From the NCBI GenBank assembly GCA_009733575.1, contig ML769575.1, forward strand, positions 66,894-130,893: a stretch of 64,000 nucleotides of DNA. The letters are read 5' to 3'. Below the pieces are notes generated by a model. That model worked only from the letters and a program-made list of their open reading frames with translations, was not told the origin of the DNA and did not search any database. Both the position numbers and the translations under genes were made by a program. How positions within the stretch are numbered: the first letter of the stretch is position 1; every line of letters begins with the position of its first letter. Positions 44,137 through 55,600 of the stretch are shown piece by piece. Origin of the DNA: Gymnopus androsaceus JB14 (lineage: Eukaryota > Basidiomycota > Agaricomycetes > Agaricales > Omphalotaceae).

Positions 44137-45874
44137 GTTATCTACAATAGAAGTGATTCTGTGCCTGCATTGGCTTAGGGTCCGATTAAGGCAGGCGAGC
44201 ATTTCAACTAGTGAAAGGTAGAAAAACGCGTAAAAAGACGCAAAAAATAAACTTGTTTAATCCTGCGGCAATGGCCGATTGCTATGACATCACTAATATT
44301 ACTCATATTTACCAAAACGGGAGGTGGCGGTGACACCGTGGGAGTTGCTAATGGCACAAGCGCCCACTAGTTCCACCCTATCTTCCCGTTAGCCAGTTAT
44401 TGCTTCGCTTCGCTCGCAATCACTATTAGTGTCGCACAACGAAACATTCTTTCCAAAATTTTCTGTCGCTATATCCCCAGATCCCGACATAGCTTGTGGA
44501 TCGAAGTTGATACCAACTTTTACTCAGGAGTCGACAACTTTACATCGACAGGGCCATTGCAGTAGCACCGTATAGGCCTGCTCCCACATCCACACTCCAT
44601 AGAAGCAGTAGGAGCAGTTGTAGAAACTGGGTCATTGATGATCGAGTTGATATTCCAATCTATACCATCAAGGTTCTCCAAATTATTCATAGTGAACTAG
44701 CTTCCTCCGCTACTACCAAACAGCACGTTCACAGAACCCGCGCACCAGGCTAGCACGTCCATATCATTGCCTCCCATATTTCCCATACCATTCCGCTCCC
44801 GCACACCGATGCCATCGAGTTCCATACTGTCGCTGCGAAAGTAAGTTATCCCAGGCGGAAGTGGGACTAGAAGCCTAACTCGATCCTTCGGGAACGGAAG
44901 AGTAACACCGGTAGAAGGACGGTGCTGGGAAATTCCCGCTGTGCCATGTGGGTGATGGCAGATGAATAGAGCCGAGCTCACCCACATCACCTCCAGCTAC
45001 ACCAATAGCAGAGGTCTCCAGATAAGCAAGCTCACTCTGCATGGCATCGGCACTAGGAAATCCGTTGATACTTTCATCGACTTCGAGTTCATGGTCCTAG
45101 TCAAGTCCTGGCGTTTAGCCCCCGCCATCGCATCGTGCATGAAGCGGCAGGTTCTTGTACAACAACAGGAAATCATTGGCGCCAGCAGCAGATACAGAAG
45201 GTGGATTGGTCGGTGAAGAGGGATAGAATAGCTCGTATTGTGTACTCAGGTCAGTCATTTCGGAGATTGGTAATTATGGTTTTGTTGTAATAGCTTTATC
45301 CTCCTGAACTCTGATGCTTCATCTAAACAGATGCAATCGTCGAATGCGCTTCTGAAGGTGATTACACAACCTGCTCATTCCCGGCGCATGGTACCTTCGG
45401 AGGCTACTCATAGGCTGATTTTTGCGAGGCGGGATCGTCCTTTGACCACAGATTTTCTGGTAGTGACAAAGCCCTCTCGCCCGGTGCTATATAATATATA
45501 CAATCTTTCCTTGTCCGCTTAGTATGTTTGCTTCTTCGTAGCTCCCAGTAATAATAATTCCATTCTCAAATTCCTTTGCAGATGTTAGAAAAGTTCAAGA
45601 TTGCCAGAAAGCCGAGTTCCAACGCAGAGACTTTGGATTCTCTAAACCAGGCTTCATGTGCCAAAATTGAAGTTTGCTCTCAGCTCTCAAACTGTCTAAT
45701 TGATCTGTAGTACCAGAAACAGCTCTAGAGAAGTCAAAGCTTTGATCGTGCCGGAACCTTGAAAAGGCGAACAATAGGTGGCTAAGTGCGACAATGGAAT
45801 CGAAAAATCGTGATATACCAAACCATCACATCAGCTTCACCGTGACTCTTTCGATATCCTCTTCTCTCTCTCTC
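44137..45874. other. Intergenic DNA between Helitron and F-box gene
   Basis: A Helitron-like hairpin lies at 44389-44420 (listed separately). A minus-strand 97-codon frame at 44990-44697 (GITYFRSDSMELDGIGVRER) has coding-like composition but no recognised family. The rest shows nothing convincing. Confidence 0.3.
44389..44420 (-). other. Helitron-like 3' terminal hairpin candidate
   Basis: On the minus strand ATTGC...GCAAT closes a GAGCGAAGCGAA loop-stem, followed six bases later by CTAA. A GCGAGCGAAGCGA-type hairpin before CTRR is the usual 3' end of fungal Helitrons. The base after CTAA is C, not the expected T, and the orientation would assign it to an element lying to the right. It is therefore a candidate only. 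Confidence 0.35.
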
Positions 45875-47694
45875 ATGGACCGTCGACTAAGTTTCTTCAC
45901 CAGCGTCCCGGATGAGCTCTGTCACCATATAGCAGTCATGACGTCTAGCGATACTCGCAGTCTGTGCGCCCTTACTCGCGTCGACTCTCGCTTTTTGCGA
46001 ATCTCGAATCCCCTCCTCTATAAATCCGTCGACACTGTAGCTCTCAAAACTCTTGCACTATCGTTAGAAGACCGAGCTCTTGCGGCTTCAAACTCGAACA
46101 TTCTGCGTGTGGGCCACCCTGCCTCGCTTGTTCGGAGCCTTTCGGTCAGCGATCCATTCTACAAATCGCGAGGGCAGGCGGTCACAATGTCCAAGCTAGG
46201 GATTTCCTCAGATATCTCTGTGAAAGAACGAAAGGAGATATTCAATGGTTACCTGACAAAGGCGTTAGGGAATCTCTCCACCTTTGCCTCCAGGCGCGAT
46301 ACAGATGGGAATCCTGTTCCATCTTTGAAAAAGCTCAAGCTAGATTTCCGTAACGAGCCGTTGGAAGAGGTGTTTAAAGACGTTGATTTCAGCCCGTTCC
46401 GATACACGAGGATTGTTCTCAAGTGTACGATGGGGTGGAACTTCAAAGAATCTTGCAGGAAATTAGTAAGTTCATTTCAGTATCAGCTATCACTCCTATC
46501 TTATACCTATCGCTAGGCATCCATGCTTAATCCAACAGTCCAATTTCTCGACTTGGATTTGACAAGCCCATCACCAACTGGTGTATGGCTTGCTTCTCGC
46601 TTGAACGGGTTCCAGGATAAGGCGCGCTCCTTCTATGGAGGAGAGGACTCTGCGGATTGGGAGATCTACTCTTTCAACTCCTCAGCACGTCCGCTCCAAA
46701 GGTTGAAAAAATAGTGTTTATCTTCCCTCTCGCATTTTCAACCCGACGATTTATCAATGCGTTGAACGGAGCCCATTTCAGGACTCTTCGCGATTTCCGA
46801 ATATGCTTTACTGCTTCCAAAGACAGCATGGTTATTGAACCCAATCGCGATTTGGATGTCGCGCCATTCCTTCAAAGGAATCGCACCATCAAACGTCTTG
46901 CATATTCTGGCTTCAATGCTGTTGATCAGCTGGATCCGAAATCCTCATTTCCCCAGGAAGGCGTCATGACGGCTCTCCCAAAGCTAACTCACTTTCAGGG
47001 CGGCTTTAAAATTTTCGCCAGTGTCTGTCAGGGGAAGCCTGCGCCACCACTTGCTCAGTGTAAATCTTCGCGTCGGCCCGCACTTTGATCAGCAACAGCA
47101 GTCGCTGCTCTTCGGCGTGCTGCTTGAAGCTGGGAAAGGACTAAAAGTCTTACAGTTCACTGCTGATGATAATTTGCGGAAGCGACTTTACGATTCTAAG
47201 AACGAATATGGGTTCAATATGAATACCTACGAGCAGATCGTTCGTTGCTGTCCAAAGTTGGAGGTCTTGGAATCTCATGCGACGTTGAATGTTATCTTCG
47301 TGAGTTTCCAAAACTAACGCCCATGCTAACACTAACAACGCCGTTTCAGTGTCCTAAGTTCTTCCCGCTTCTATCCATGATTCCGTCGCTCCGCCTATGG
47401 AGCCTTCACCTTTACTGTGAGTATGAGGAGGAACCTCCAGAGTCCGACGAGGACGATAGCAGTCTGGACTTGTTGCCAGTCCGAACATACATCACAAAAG
47501 AGCTAGCTCAATTCTGTGAAGATGATCGGATGGCAAAGGGCGGGTTGGTTTTGAAGATAATCTTACATTGTTTGCCCGTTCGAAGAGAGACTAGTGGGGC
47601 CTACTGCGAAGAGGAACTGGAGTTTCGCACTGTGAGGTATCGCCGTCCAGATGAAACGATGGGTACGACTGTGCGATCGAAGGTGATCTCATAA
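45875..47694 (+). CDS. F-box protein with two apparent frameshifts
   Basis: The start MDRRLSFFTSVPDELCHHIA leads into an F-box-like segment (SLCALTRVDSRFLRISNPLL, then YKSVDTV). An upstream ATG at 45794 in the same frame is possible. A first GT-AG intron near 46469-46540 joins ESCRKL to VQFLDLDLTSPSPTG. A second, at about 47300-47349, joins LNVIF to CPKFFPLLSMIPSLRLWSLH. Between the introns the frame changes twice: near 46650 (GEDSADW to DLLFQLLSTSAPKVEKIV) and near 47025 (FASVCQG to LRHHLLSVNLRVG). The repeat-like C-terminal region resembles the LRR-like parts of agaric F-box proteins that present substrates to SCF ligases. The lesions suggest a young pseudogene or indel errors. Confidence 0.6.
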
Positions 47695-49028
47695 TACGTA
47701 GTGAATGCAAGTACTTCGAGAAGATAGGCTAAAGCAGTCCCTCTAGAGGTTGACGGTTGAAAATAGAAACTTCTATCGAGGTTCGACACTTTCACCAACC
47801 TCATAGAAGGCAGGTCACAAGCTACGAGAAAGATGCTACAATCAACAATTACGATCGCTTGTATGTTATAAACGAAAGTTGTGTGTCGACGGAAACCCTC
47901 AACGAAAGGAAGCGCTTCATTCTACTGACTTCGGTAGTCCGGGTGCCATCAATTCAGTGCCTTAAAGCAAGTGTACGTGCTTCTTCACTGTTATGCAGTC
48001 TCATCAAACTTTCTCATCCCGCGCTGACTCGGAGGCGGCGCCAATAAGTCTTGGACCAGCATGGTTTTCATAACGGCGTGATACACTGAATCAGTGGGGA
48101 TTACTTGGCCAAATTCTTTTTATCGTGTGCTATCCAATGCTACTACCATGCCTGACTCAGTAGTTGAGCGACAAGCATGTGCGGGAACAAGCATTCAAAT
48201 ATTCAAACTTGACGCGTAAAGATCTCGTTGAACTGGTTACCAATACATTCATCCTGATATCGATTTCTATCTAGTATATTGAATGTTTCTGCTATAAGAA
48301 CGAGGTTACATAGGGCGAGAACAACATATTTTCACTCATGTCACTCCTTCAATACTGCACACTCTTTTATTATCTTCTTCTCCAAACCTTCTTTAACTTG
48401 CAAGCCGGTAAGTACCTTCTCTTAAGTTATTTTAGTGCTCACAACTCTCGACGTTTTTAGTTTGTGCATACCCACAACAAACCAGCACTCCCACTTTACT
48501 TTCACCAAGCTCTGTCTATGACGGTATTTTTCATCGGAAAAAGAGGCCAGATGAGCGTGCAACCTACTTTATGTGCACAGTGGTTTGTGCGGCTACAACC
48601 TACTTAAACTCAGTTAGATGTACTTCATATACTTACTTTCAATCAACTGTGAGTCGTTGACGTATTTACAAATACACTTGGGCGTACTGCTAATACCCAG
48701 TGATGCATTTATTTTCCTCTGAGTACTGGTGAGTGCCGGTGAATCTTATTGGGTTTCTTAAAAGATCGACTGATTCTAGGATTGCTGTACTTCTGTGGAG
48801 CATTATGGTACGTTTGAATCCCTCTGAGTATCTCTGAGGTTTTCTAATATTTTCTTCGACCTGTATATATTACTCATGCACTCTACGGCTTGCCTCATTT
48901 GCCCCATCTTTGACCTCCACTCTTTCAAATATCGCTATCAACTTATCATTCTAATAGTATCGCCGTAAGTACTTACACAAGATTATAAACAAGTTAAGCT
49001 TGGGCTGATTAAACATCTGTTACTAGTC
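47695..49028. other. Intergenic DNA upstream of the HECT-like gene
   Basis: No gene is recognised. Several GTAAGTACTT-like donors and AG acceptors between 48400 and 48980 could belong to 5' UTR introns of the next gene, but this cannot be shown from sequence. Confidence 0.3.
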
Positions 49029-52000
49029 ATGGACGACGCATTGGGCCGACTTCTGGCATATATGCATCAATCGGGACAGCTAACACCTGCGCTATTGGCA
49101 CAGATAATGGGGACTTCTACACCTGCTGCTCCATCGGCCGCTAGCTCAAACATGCCTTCTGCACAATCACTGCTTCCAACTCCATTCCCTACTTCGAGCT
49201 CTACTTCGGCACCAACCTTGTCTCCTCAGGTTGCCTCTGTTGCACCCTCTCCTATTTCCAGAATCACACCTCCTCCGATCACCTCCACTCCTTCATCCAC
49301 CGCTGGCGGTTCCCTCGGTACTCTTCCACGTCCGCCTTCTTCATCGATCTCTGCACCTGCTGCGCCTTATAACAGCATGTCTATGCTGCAGTCAGTAGCA
49401 CAAGGCTCATCTTCGATGCCTCAGCCTGCACTTGGTGGCTTTGCATCTGGGCAGCGCTCAGGTATTGCTAACCTTGTCTCACAGAGACTGAACAGCAGTC
49501 GCTCTGACCGAGCACGAAGAGACCATGCGAATGCCGTTTTGCCGCGGAAAAGATCCAAAGCTACATCCAAGCCATCTCTCACCGAAACATATCGTGAACC
49601 ACGAGTGGAAGACTGCATAGACACTGCAGCTCTTCCCACTGGCGAATCCACTCCGGTTATCAATCTCAGTCTTCAAGGTCGTCTCTCTTTTCCTGGGAGA
49701 AGTACAAGGATCGTACGTTACCTGCTTTTTGTTGTTCAATCTCATACTGAATAATTAATTAATTTTCAGGAATATAGGTTACCTAACTATATGGTTCATT
49801 ATACGCGACAGGAAGAGTCGTTCTTTAATCTTAACGATCGGCTCGGACTTAATATAGAGTTACCTCTCCTCCCTCTCAACACTCCAATCAGTACGGTCCT
49901 CAGTCATGTGACAGAAGCGATCAGGAAACGGGACCTGGTACTTCTCCATGATCTTGGAGGACAATCGTCTTTCCTATCTGCTGCAAGCCTCCTCCCTGTT
50001 GAGTTACTTTCGTATACCAACATGGGGCACTCAACTTCCGCTAGTCAAACCCCCCGCCTTCGAGCTGCAGTCATCAGGGCCGATGCAATTGTTAACGACT
50101 TACTCACCACTTACAAACAAGAGTTTGTTGTAAAATCTGCAATAACTCATCGTAGATTTCTTGTTGTCAATTTCGGTAAGTCTTTTGAACTCTTTCTTTG
50201 ATAGGATCTGACTTATTTTGATAATTTAGCTGTCAAAGATCGCCACCAGGATCCCACTTCCATCCGAACCAGTCTGGCTGAGTTCGGACTGGGAACTGAA
50301 CTTCTGAAACGAGAACATAAATGTCTATCTATCCGTACATATGCTACCTTCAGAGAAGATCACGATGCGTTATTACCAGAAGGATATCAAAATTTGTTCT
50401 TAGAGGAGGGTCCAGATGGACAATCTGTCGATGTGCTCTGTGATGAGCAGGGTTGTGTACTAATTGATGAGGACAATGTCATGGTACGCTGCTTTACTAT
50501 CTTCCCTATGATATCTTACTGATTTGCCACTGCTCAGGATCAAGACGATGAGCGCACAGTACAACAAGCATTGATCTCCCCCAGTCTGCCTGCAGCTCGA
50601 CCTCTATCTGCCAATGCATCCAACTCTGTCACCAGCACTAGTATGCCGACCACCTCTGGACAGTCTAACCATCACCGCCATGCTACTCCGCTAGTAAGCA
50701 CTTTATCGTATGACTTTTAAGCTCTTCGAATTAATTTTTTGCAGGATACAGAAACCTTGGGTCATGTCGCTTCCCTTCCATATGGAGGCGGTATCCTTTG
50801 GTCCACTCCATGGACGCCTCCAACCCAGCGCCGCTCTACCTTCTATAATTTTAACAGAACAGATACGTTCTATGCCGAGAACAAGAAGGCATATCTGCGA
50901 ACTAACGGAGAAGAGATAGACGCGCCCTCGCTTCATCTTGCAGCCCCCAACGTACAGTTGCTCACAAATCTATTTATTGCAGAAGTACGTGCTGCGAATG
51001 AAGCTAATGATTTTACTATTTTACTATCTCCTGATCGTCATTTCATGATGTGAGTTACAAGTCTTGTTGATTTTATTGACCATGCTAACTATCATACTGT
51101 AGTGAAGGTGTAACTTCTGGGCCTGGTGTAGAATCTGAGGTCATTCACGCTGCATTCAAGCAATATACGGATGAACCTGCGCAATGGTTTGCCCCATCCA
51201 CAGGTGGCTTTTCGACCATAGCCACACTTGCCACCACCGTCAACGAACACGTTTCGAGGAGACGACTTGATGATCTTGAGGATTTGGGTTCTCTCGTTGC
51301 TCTTAACCTGATATATGGGTTTCCTCCTATTCCTCTCAACCCTCTCCTCTTGGAGTATCTCTTGAACGAAGGAGATATCAACTCTTTATCGAAGGATAAG
51401 GTCTTGAGATACTTTCCTGATCTGGCAAACTTACTTTCGGCTTGGGTCGATATGAGTCACACCGATTCTCTTGATGGTAACCTCTTCGGTCCTCACTTTG
51501 CAACCTATCACGATCTCCAGGTTAGTTTGTTCGATTTTTTTCATTGTCAAATTTTCTCATTGAATTACTCCTTAGATCTCGACCCTTTCACAGAGGGATG
51601 CAGAAACTCATCGCGTCATGGCATTCCGGATGCTTCACAACTCCGTCATCGGGAAATTGGGAATAGACTGTCAAGAATTACAAGCCTTTCTTAAAGGGTT
51701 TCGACTGCCGGTTCCTGGTGGGCTGACTTTTCCAGAGGTTTGTCGTATTGGCTACGCCAGTCTACTTGAATATGCTGATAATTTTTGCAGATCGCGAGAA
51801 GCTACCTGTATGGTTCCGGGGCTTTCATAGCCAAGGCATACAATTTCATAGAAACCTTCGAAGACCTATCTTCGAATCTCGAGATCAATTTTGACCATCT
51901 TAATCCTGCAGATGAAAGCCGTCTTATCAACGCTCTTGATTCCGCACCTCAACCTTACACTCGAAAAACTTTTGAGTTTATTCTTAAAGATTTTCTCGAG

Positions 52001-52481
52001 GCAACAGGTATCCCCTGTCCTACCTTATTCGATTCGCAGGTCAAGGGAAGGATTAGTCCCATCGTTCCTTTGTCTGAAGCGGAGACACCAACTTTCCGTC
52101 TTCGCTCGTTCACATGGGCCATTGGCGGTGCACCGTTTTTAAGAGCTGGTACCCAAACAACAATGGAAGTACGTACTCAGCTTCCATTCCATTCTTACAG
52201 CATCTAAAAATTTGTCCGTTTAGATTATCTTGGTGTCGGATGACGACCGAGCATATATCTGCAGACGGTCGGATGAGCCTCGGCGAGCGGAGTTCCTGCT
52301 GAACGGCGTCTGCTCTTTCAAAACCTGTTTTCAAGAGATGCGAATCCCAGTCTCGCATTTGATTCGTCTTCTGGGGGGTGTATACACTACTGAAACCGAG
52401 TTCAAGAACGTACGAGATGCTATCCACTTTTGGTTGTTTCGTCAAATCCTTGAGGCTATAGGTTCTCACACTTTCGTTTAG
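49029..52481 (+). CDS. Large protein with HECT-like E3 C-terminal domain
   Basis: Nine exons fit perfectly: 49029-49712, 49770-50175, 50230-50483, 50538-50693, 50745-51049, 51103-51520, 51576-51737, 51791-52168 and 52224-52481. They encode 1006 residues without lesion. The first exon is a Ser/Pro/Ala-rich disordered region ending in a basic stretch (LPRKRSKATSKPSL). The C-terminal ~300 residues resemble a divergent HECT ubiquitin-ligase domain: LEDLGSLVALNLIYGFPPIP, FLKGFRLPVPGGLTF, then FTWAIGGAPFLRAGTQTTME. The presumed catalytic Cys (about residue 956) lies in CSFKTCFQEMRIP, matching the TCF.xLxLP pattern of HECT C-lobes. HECT enzymes form a thioester with ubiquitin. From memory, HECT-like genes in agarics can accompany mobile integrase-core genes; one lies at 62.4 kb. 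Assignment as HECT is moderate. Confidence 0.6.
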
Positions 52482-52610
52482 TTACGCAGCTTAGTATATC
52501 AATCGTTATCATTTCTATCCAACAAGTACAGTACCCTTATCATAATATTGTCGCAATTATCAATATACCCTTGTTCATACTTTGACTTGAAATCATCTTA
52601 GTTGAGAACT

Positions 52611-52642
52611 TAAGCCATGGTCAGCTTGCGATCAAGCATCTT
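52611..52642 (-). repeat. 32-bp exact copy of an RPB1 exon segment
   Basis: The string is identical to 54425-54456, which encodes [10 protein letters not shown] inside the RPB1 relic. It sits about 30 bp beyond the end of the RPB1 relic's last frame, in the same orientation. It is too long to be chance and too short for a duplicate exon, so it marks a repair or template-switch event. Confidence 0.85.
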
Positions 52643-52670
52643 CATGGTTCAGAGCAATACGCGAGAAAAC

Positions 52671-55600
52671 TTACAGTAAGCGGGTGCTGTCGAAGATTAG
52701 CATGGAGAACAAAATAACACAAGCGTGAACACTTACACGCAGGAGAGTATGCAGGAGAAGCAGGCGCTGAATGAAGAGAGGAACGTCAGAAGATGTTGGA
52801 ACACCATATATAAAAAGTACTAACAATACCGCGGCGAAGTCGGCAAAGCCATAGGAGAGGTGGGCGAGTACCTGGGAGATGAAGGGGACAGTTGGGCGGG
52901 AGCTGTGGAACTTATATTTAGTACAAAGCATAGACCACCAAAAAAGGCTCGAAATACTCACAAGCTGTAAGAAGAACCCGGGCAATGAATACGTCAGTAA
53001 ACTGAAGCAGTTAAAATAAAAGGAACACTTGCTAGGTGAGTCTATAGGAGGAAAAAAATGAGCGTATGAATAAACATGATGGATAGGAAGACTTACATCG
53101 TGGAGACGCTGGACTGAAAGACGGACTCATTGGTGAATAACGCGGTGACGTAGGACTGATGGATGGAGATTGAGGACTATAATGCGGGGAAGTCGGGGAG
53201 AACGACGGAGAGGTAGGCGAATATCTTGGACTTGTCGGTGAGAAGGCCGGAGACGTAGGGTTGAACGCAGGCGATGTCGGCGAGTAAGTCGGCGAAGTAG
53301 CACCACGACTCGAATCGTAGAAGGGCGACGTTCCACCATATATCATCGGTGAAGTAGCACCTCCACCGAACGGAGATTGAACGAAACCAGGCGAAGTGGG
53401 AGAATATGCATTCGGAGAGCTAGGGCTATATCCCGCTCCTCCTGGAGACATACCGCCACTGCCCCTGGGACTCTGTCCCCATCCGAGGTAAGGGAAACTA
53501 CCAGTTTCCTCGCTACTGTTAACAGCCAGAGGTGAAAAGGCAGCTTGGTCGCCACCTTTGAACAAACCGTTGTCCCACATAGGCGAGTTGGTGTCATAAG
53601 GAGTCATGGTGACCTGTCCAGGCGTCATACCTCCATCCATCTGAGCAGCCATCATCGACTGCACCGGGAGTCGGTGATCCACAATAGCATCCTTCAACAT
53701 GTCGATGTCGAGAGCGGCATCAAACGCTCCTGTACCCATTGGTGCCATCTGCCCGAACATGACATTCTCCGCAACACCATGACAGTCGTCCTTCTCCCCA
53801 ACAGCCGCAGCCTCCATCAAGATTTCAACCGTCTCCTCGAAAGAACACCTCATAAGAGCACCTGTGTCTGCGTGGTTGATACCATGGCGAGTAATGGCCA
53901 TCAGCGAGCCTCTGTGCATCATTAGATCGCAAAGGATAGCCAAGTGACGGTAGTTGACATATGAACCGTCAAACTCGATAACTCCACGAAGCTCTTTAAG
54001 GATGGCTAAGCGTGCGGCCTCGATACCAAGGACATTGAATATCTCAACGCAGCTGTTCGAATATGTGCGCGTAAAGTCGACACCATCGATGCACACCACC
54101 GTCTTTAGGTTGATGCCATCCGTTTCCAACACCCACTCCTTTTCCTTCTCCATGACAATGCTACCATCCTCCTTCGTCTTGATCATATCATGCCTCGTCA
54201 AGAAGACTCGCTTGATACCCTGGACTCCACGCAAGCTGACAGAGTTCAGCATAGTGTTCTCCAACTGGCGAAGGAAGGTGTCTTCCTCGAGCGTCTCCGT
54301 TCCATCCTCATCCTTATCAGCCCCACCAAGAGCACGGCAACGAATGACCAGCTTCTCCGCATTATCTTCACTCCAGATGACAAACAGATCCGTCTTGAAA
54401 CTCTCCGCTATCCGACTCGCCACATAAGCCATGGTCAGCTTGCGATCAAGCATCTTTGCACGGTCTGGTTCCAGACGAAGCAACCACGGTGATTGCAAAT
54501 GTAATTTCGACTCGACCTCTTCATCGGGAATGGCAAAGAAGGATTCAACGAAAACTTCATCTTCCTCGATGGCGGTCGAACTGGGATCCGGGTCATACCA
54601 GATTTCCACAGCGGCAGTGACGGTTCGCAGAGAAGTACAGGCAAGCTTTTGTTGAACGTTTTTCGCCAAGGCTGCGTCAAACTGGAACGCAGGATCGAGA
54701 TAGACGGACAACGAGGGTGTTTTGATGTTGGTAGCAACATTGATAATCTCCTTTAATCGAGGGACACCAAGCGTCACGTTCTTACTGGACACACCAGCAT
54801 AATGGAAAGTGTTGAGCGTCATCTGGGTAGCGGGTTCTCCGATGGACTGTGCAGCAAGAGTACCGCACATTTCACCGGGGTTGGCGACGGATTGATTAAA
54901 CTTGGCCTCTACTTCTCCCATCACCCACTCGAAAGCTTCCTTGTTCAAATGGAATCTTTCGAGAACCCGACGACAACCAAACGTCGCACGCAAGTGCATA
55001 TGGAACCCGCAGCGTAGCGTTTGCCTGAGCCTCCAGGCTCAGCGGATCGTCACCACGCACCACAATGAGGCGACCGCATAGGGCATTGACAGAGTCGATG
55101 ATAAGATGGGATCGAGATCACTAGGCTTCCGGCGGTCGATGTGGAAGATTTGTGTCGCATTCTGAACTATACGAGACAAGTTGACGGGAAGATACTGGTT
55201 GGAAGCAGTATCAAATCGAGGGAAGATGAAGTCACGAAGCATGCGATGATCAGCAACGAGCTGGTCATACTCCTCATCGTGCAACTCCAGCGAACTATCG
55301 TCGATGCCGACCTGCAGCACCCCTGGAAGAAAACCACCGGTAGGATCAGTAACGTCCACCCGGTAGTTGTGTTCAAACTCTCGATCGTTCAAAGAGAATG
55401 TGTCGATGTTTTGCTTCTCGATGAAAGCACCATCCATGCCGTCCTCCCCATAAACAAATTGAATGAGGTCTCCGAGAGAGTTCCGCACAGTCCCATCATA
55501 GCAAACCATAACATCCTCCAAAGCCTTCACCAAACGCCGCTGAATGTACCCAGTCTCGGCGGTCTTGACCGCCGTATCGATAAGACCTTCACGACCAGCC

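Noticed and set aside
52671..52985. 104-codon minus-strand frame that looks like a membrane protein
   Set aside because: Reading another phase through GT-AG boundaries gives RPB1 CTD heptads; the hydrophobic frame is fortuitous.
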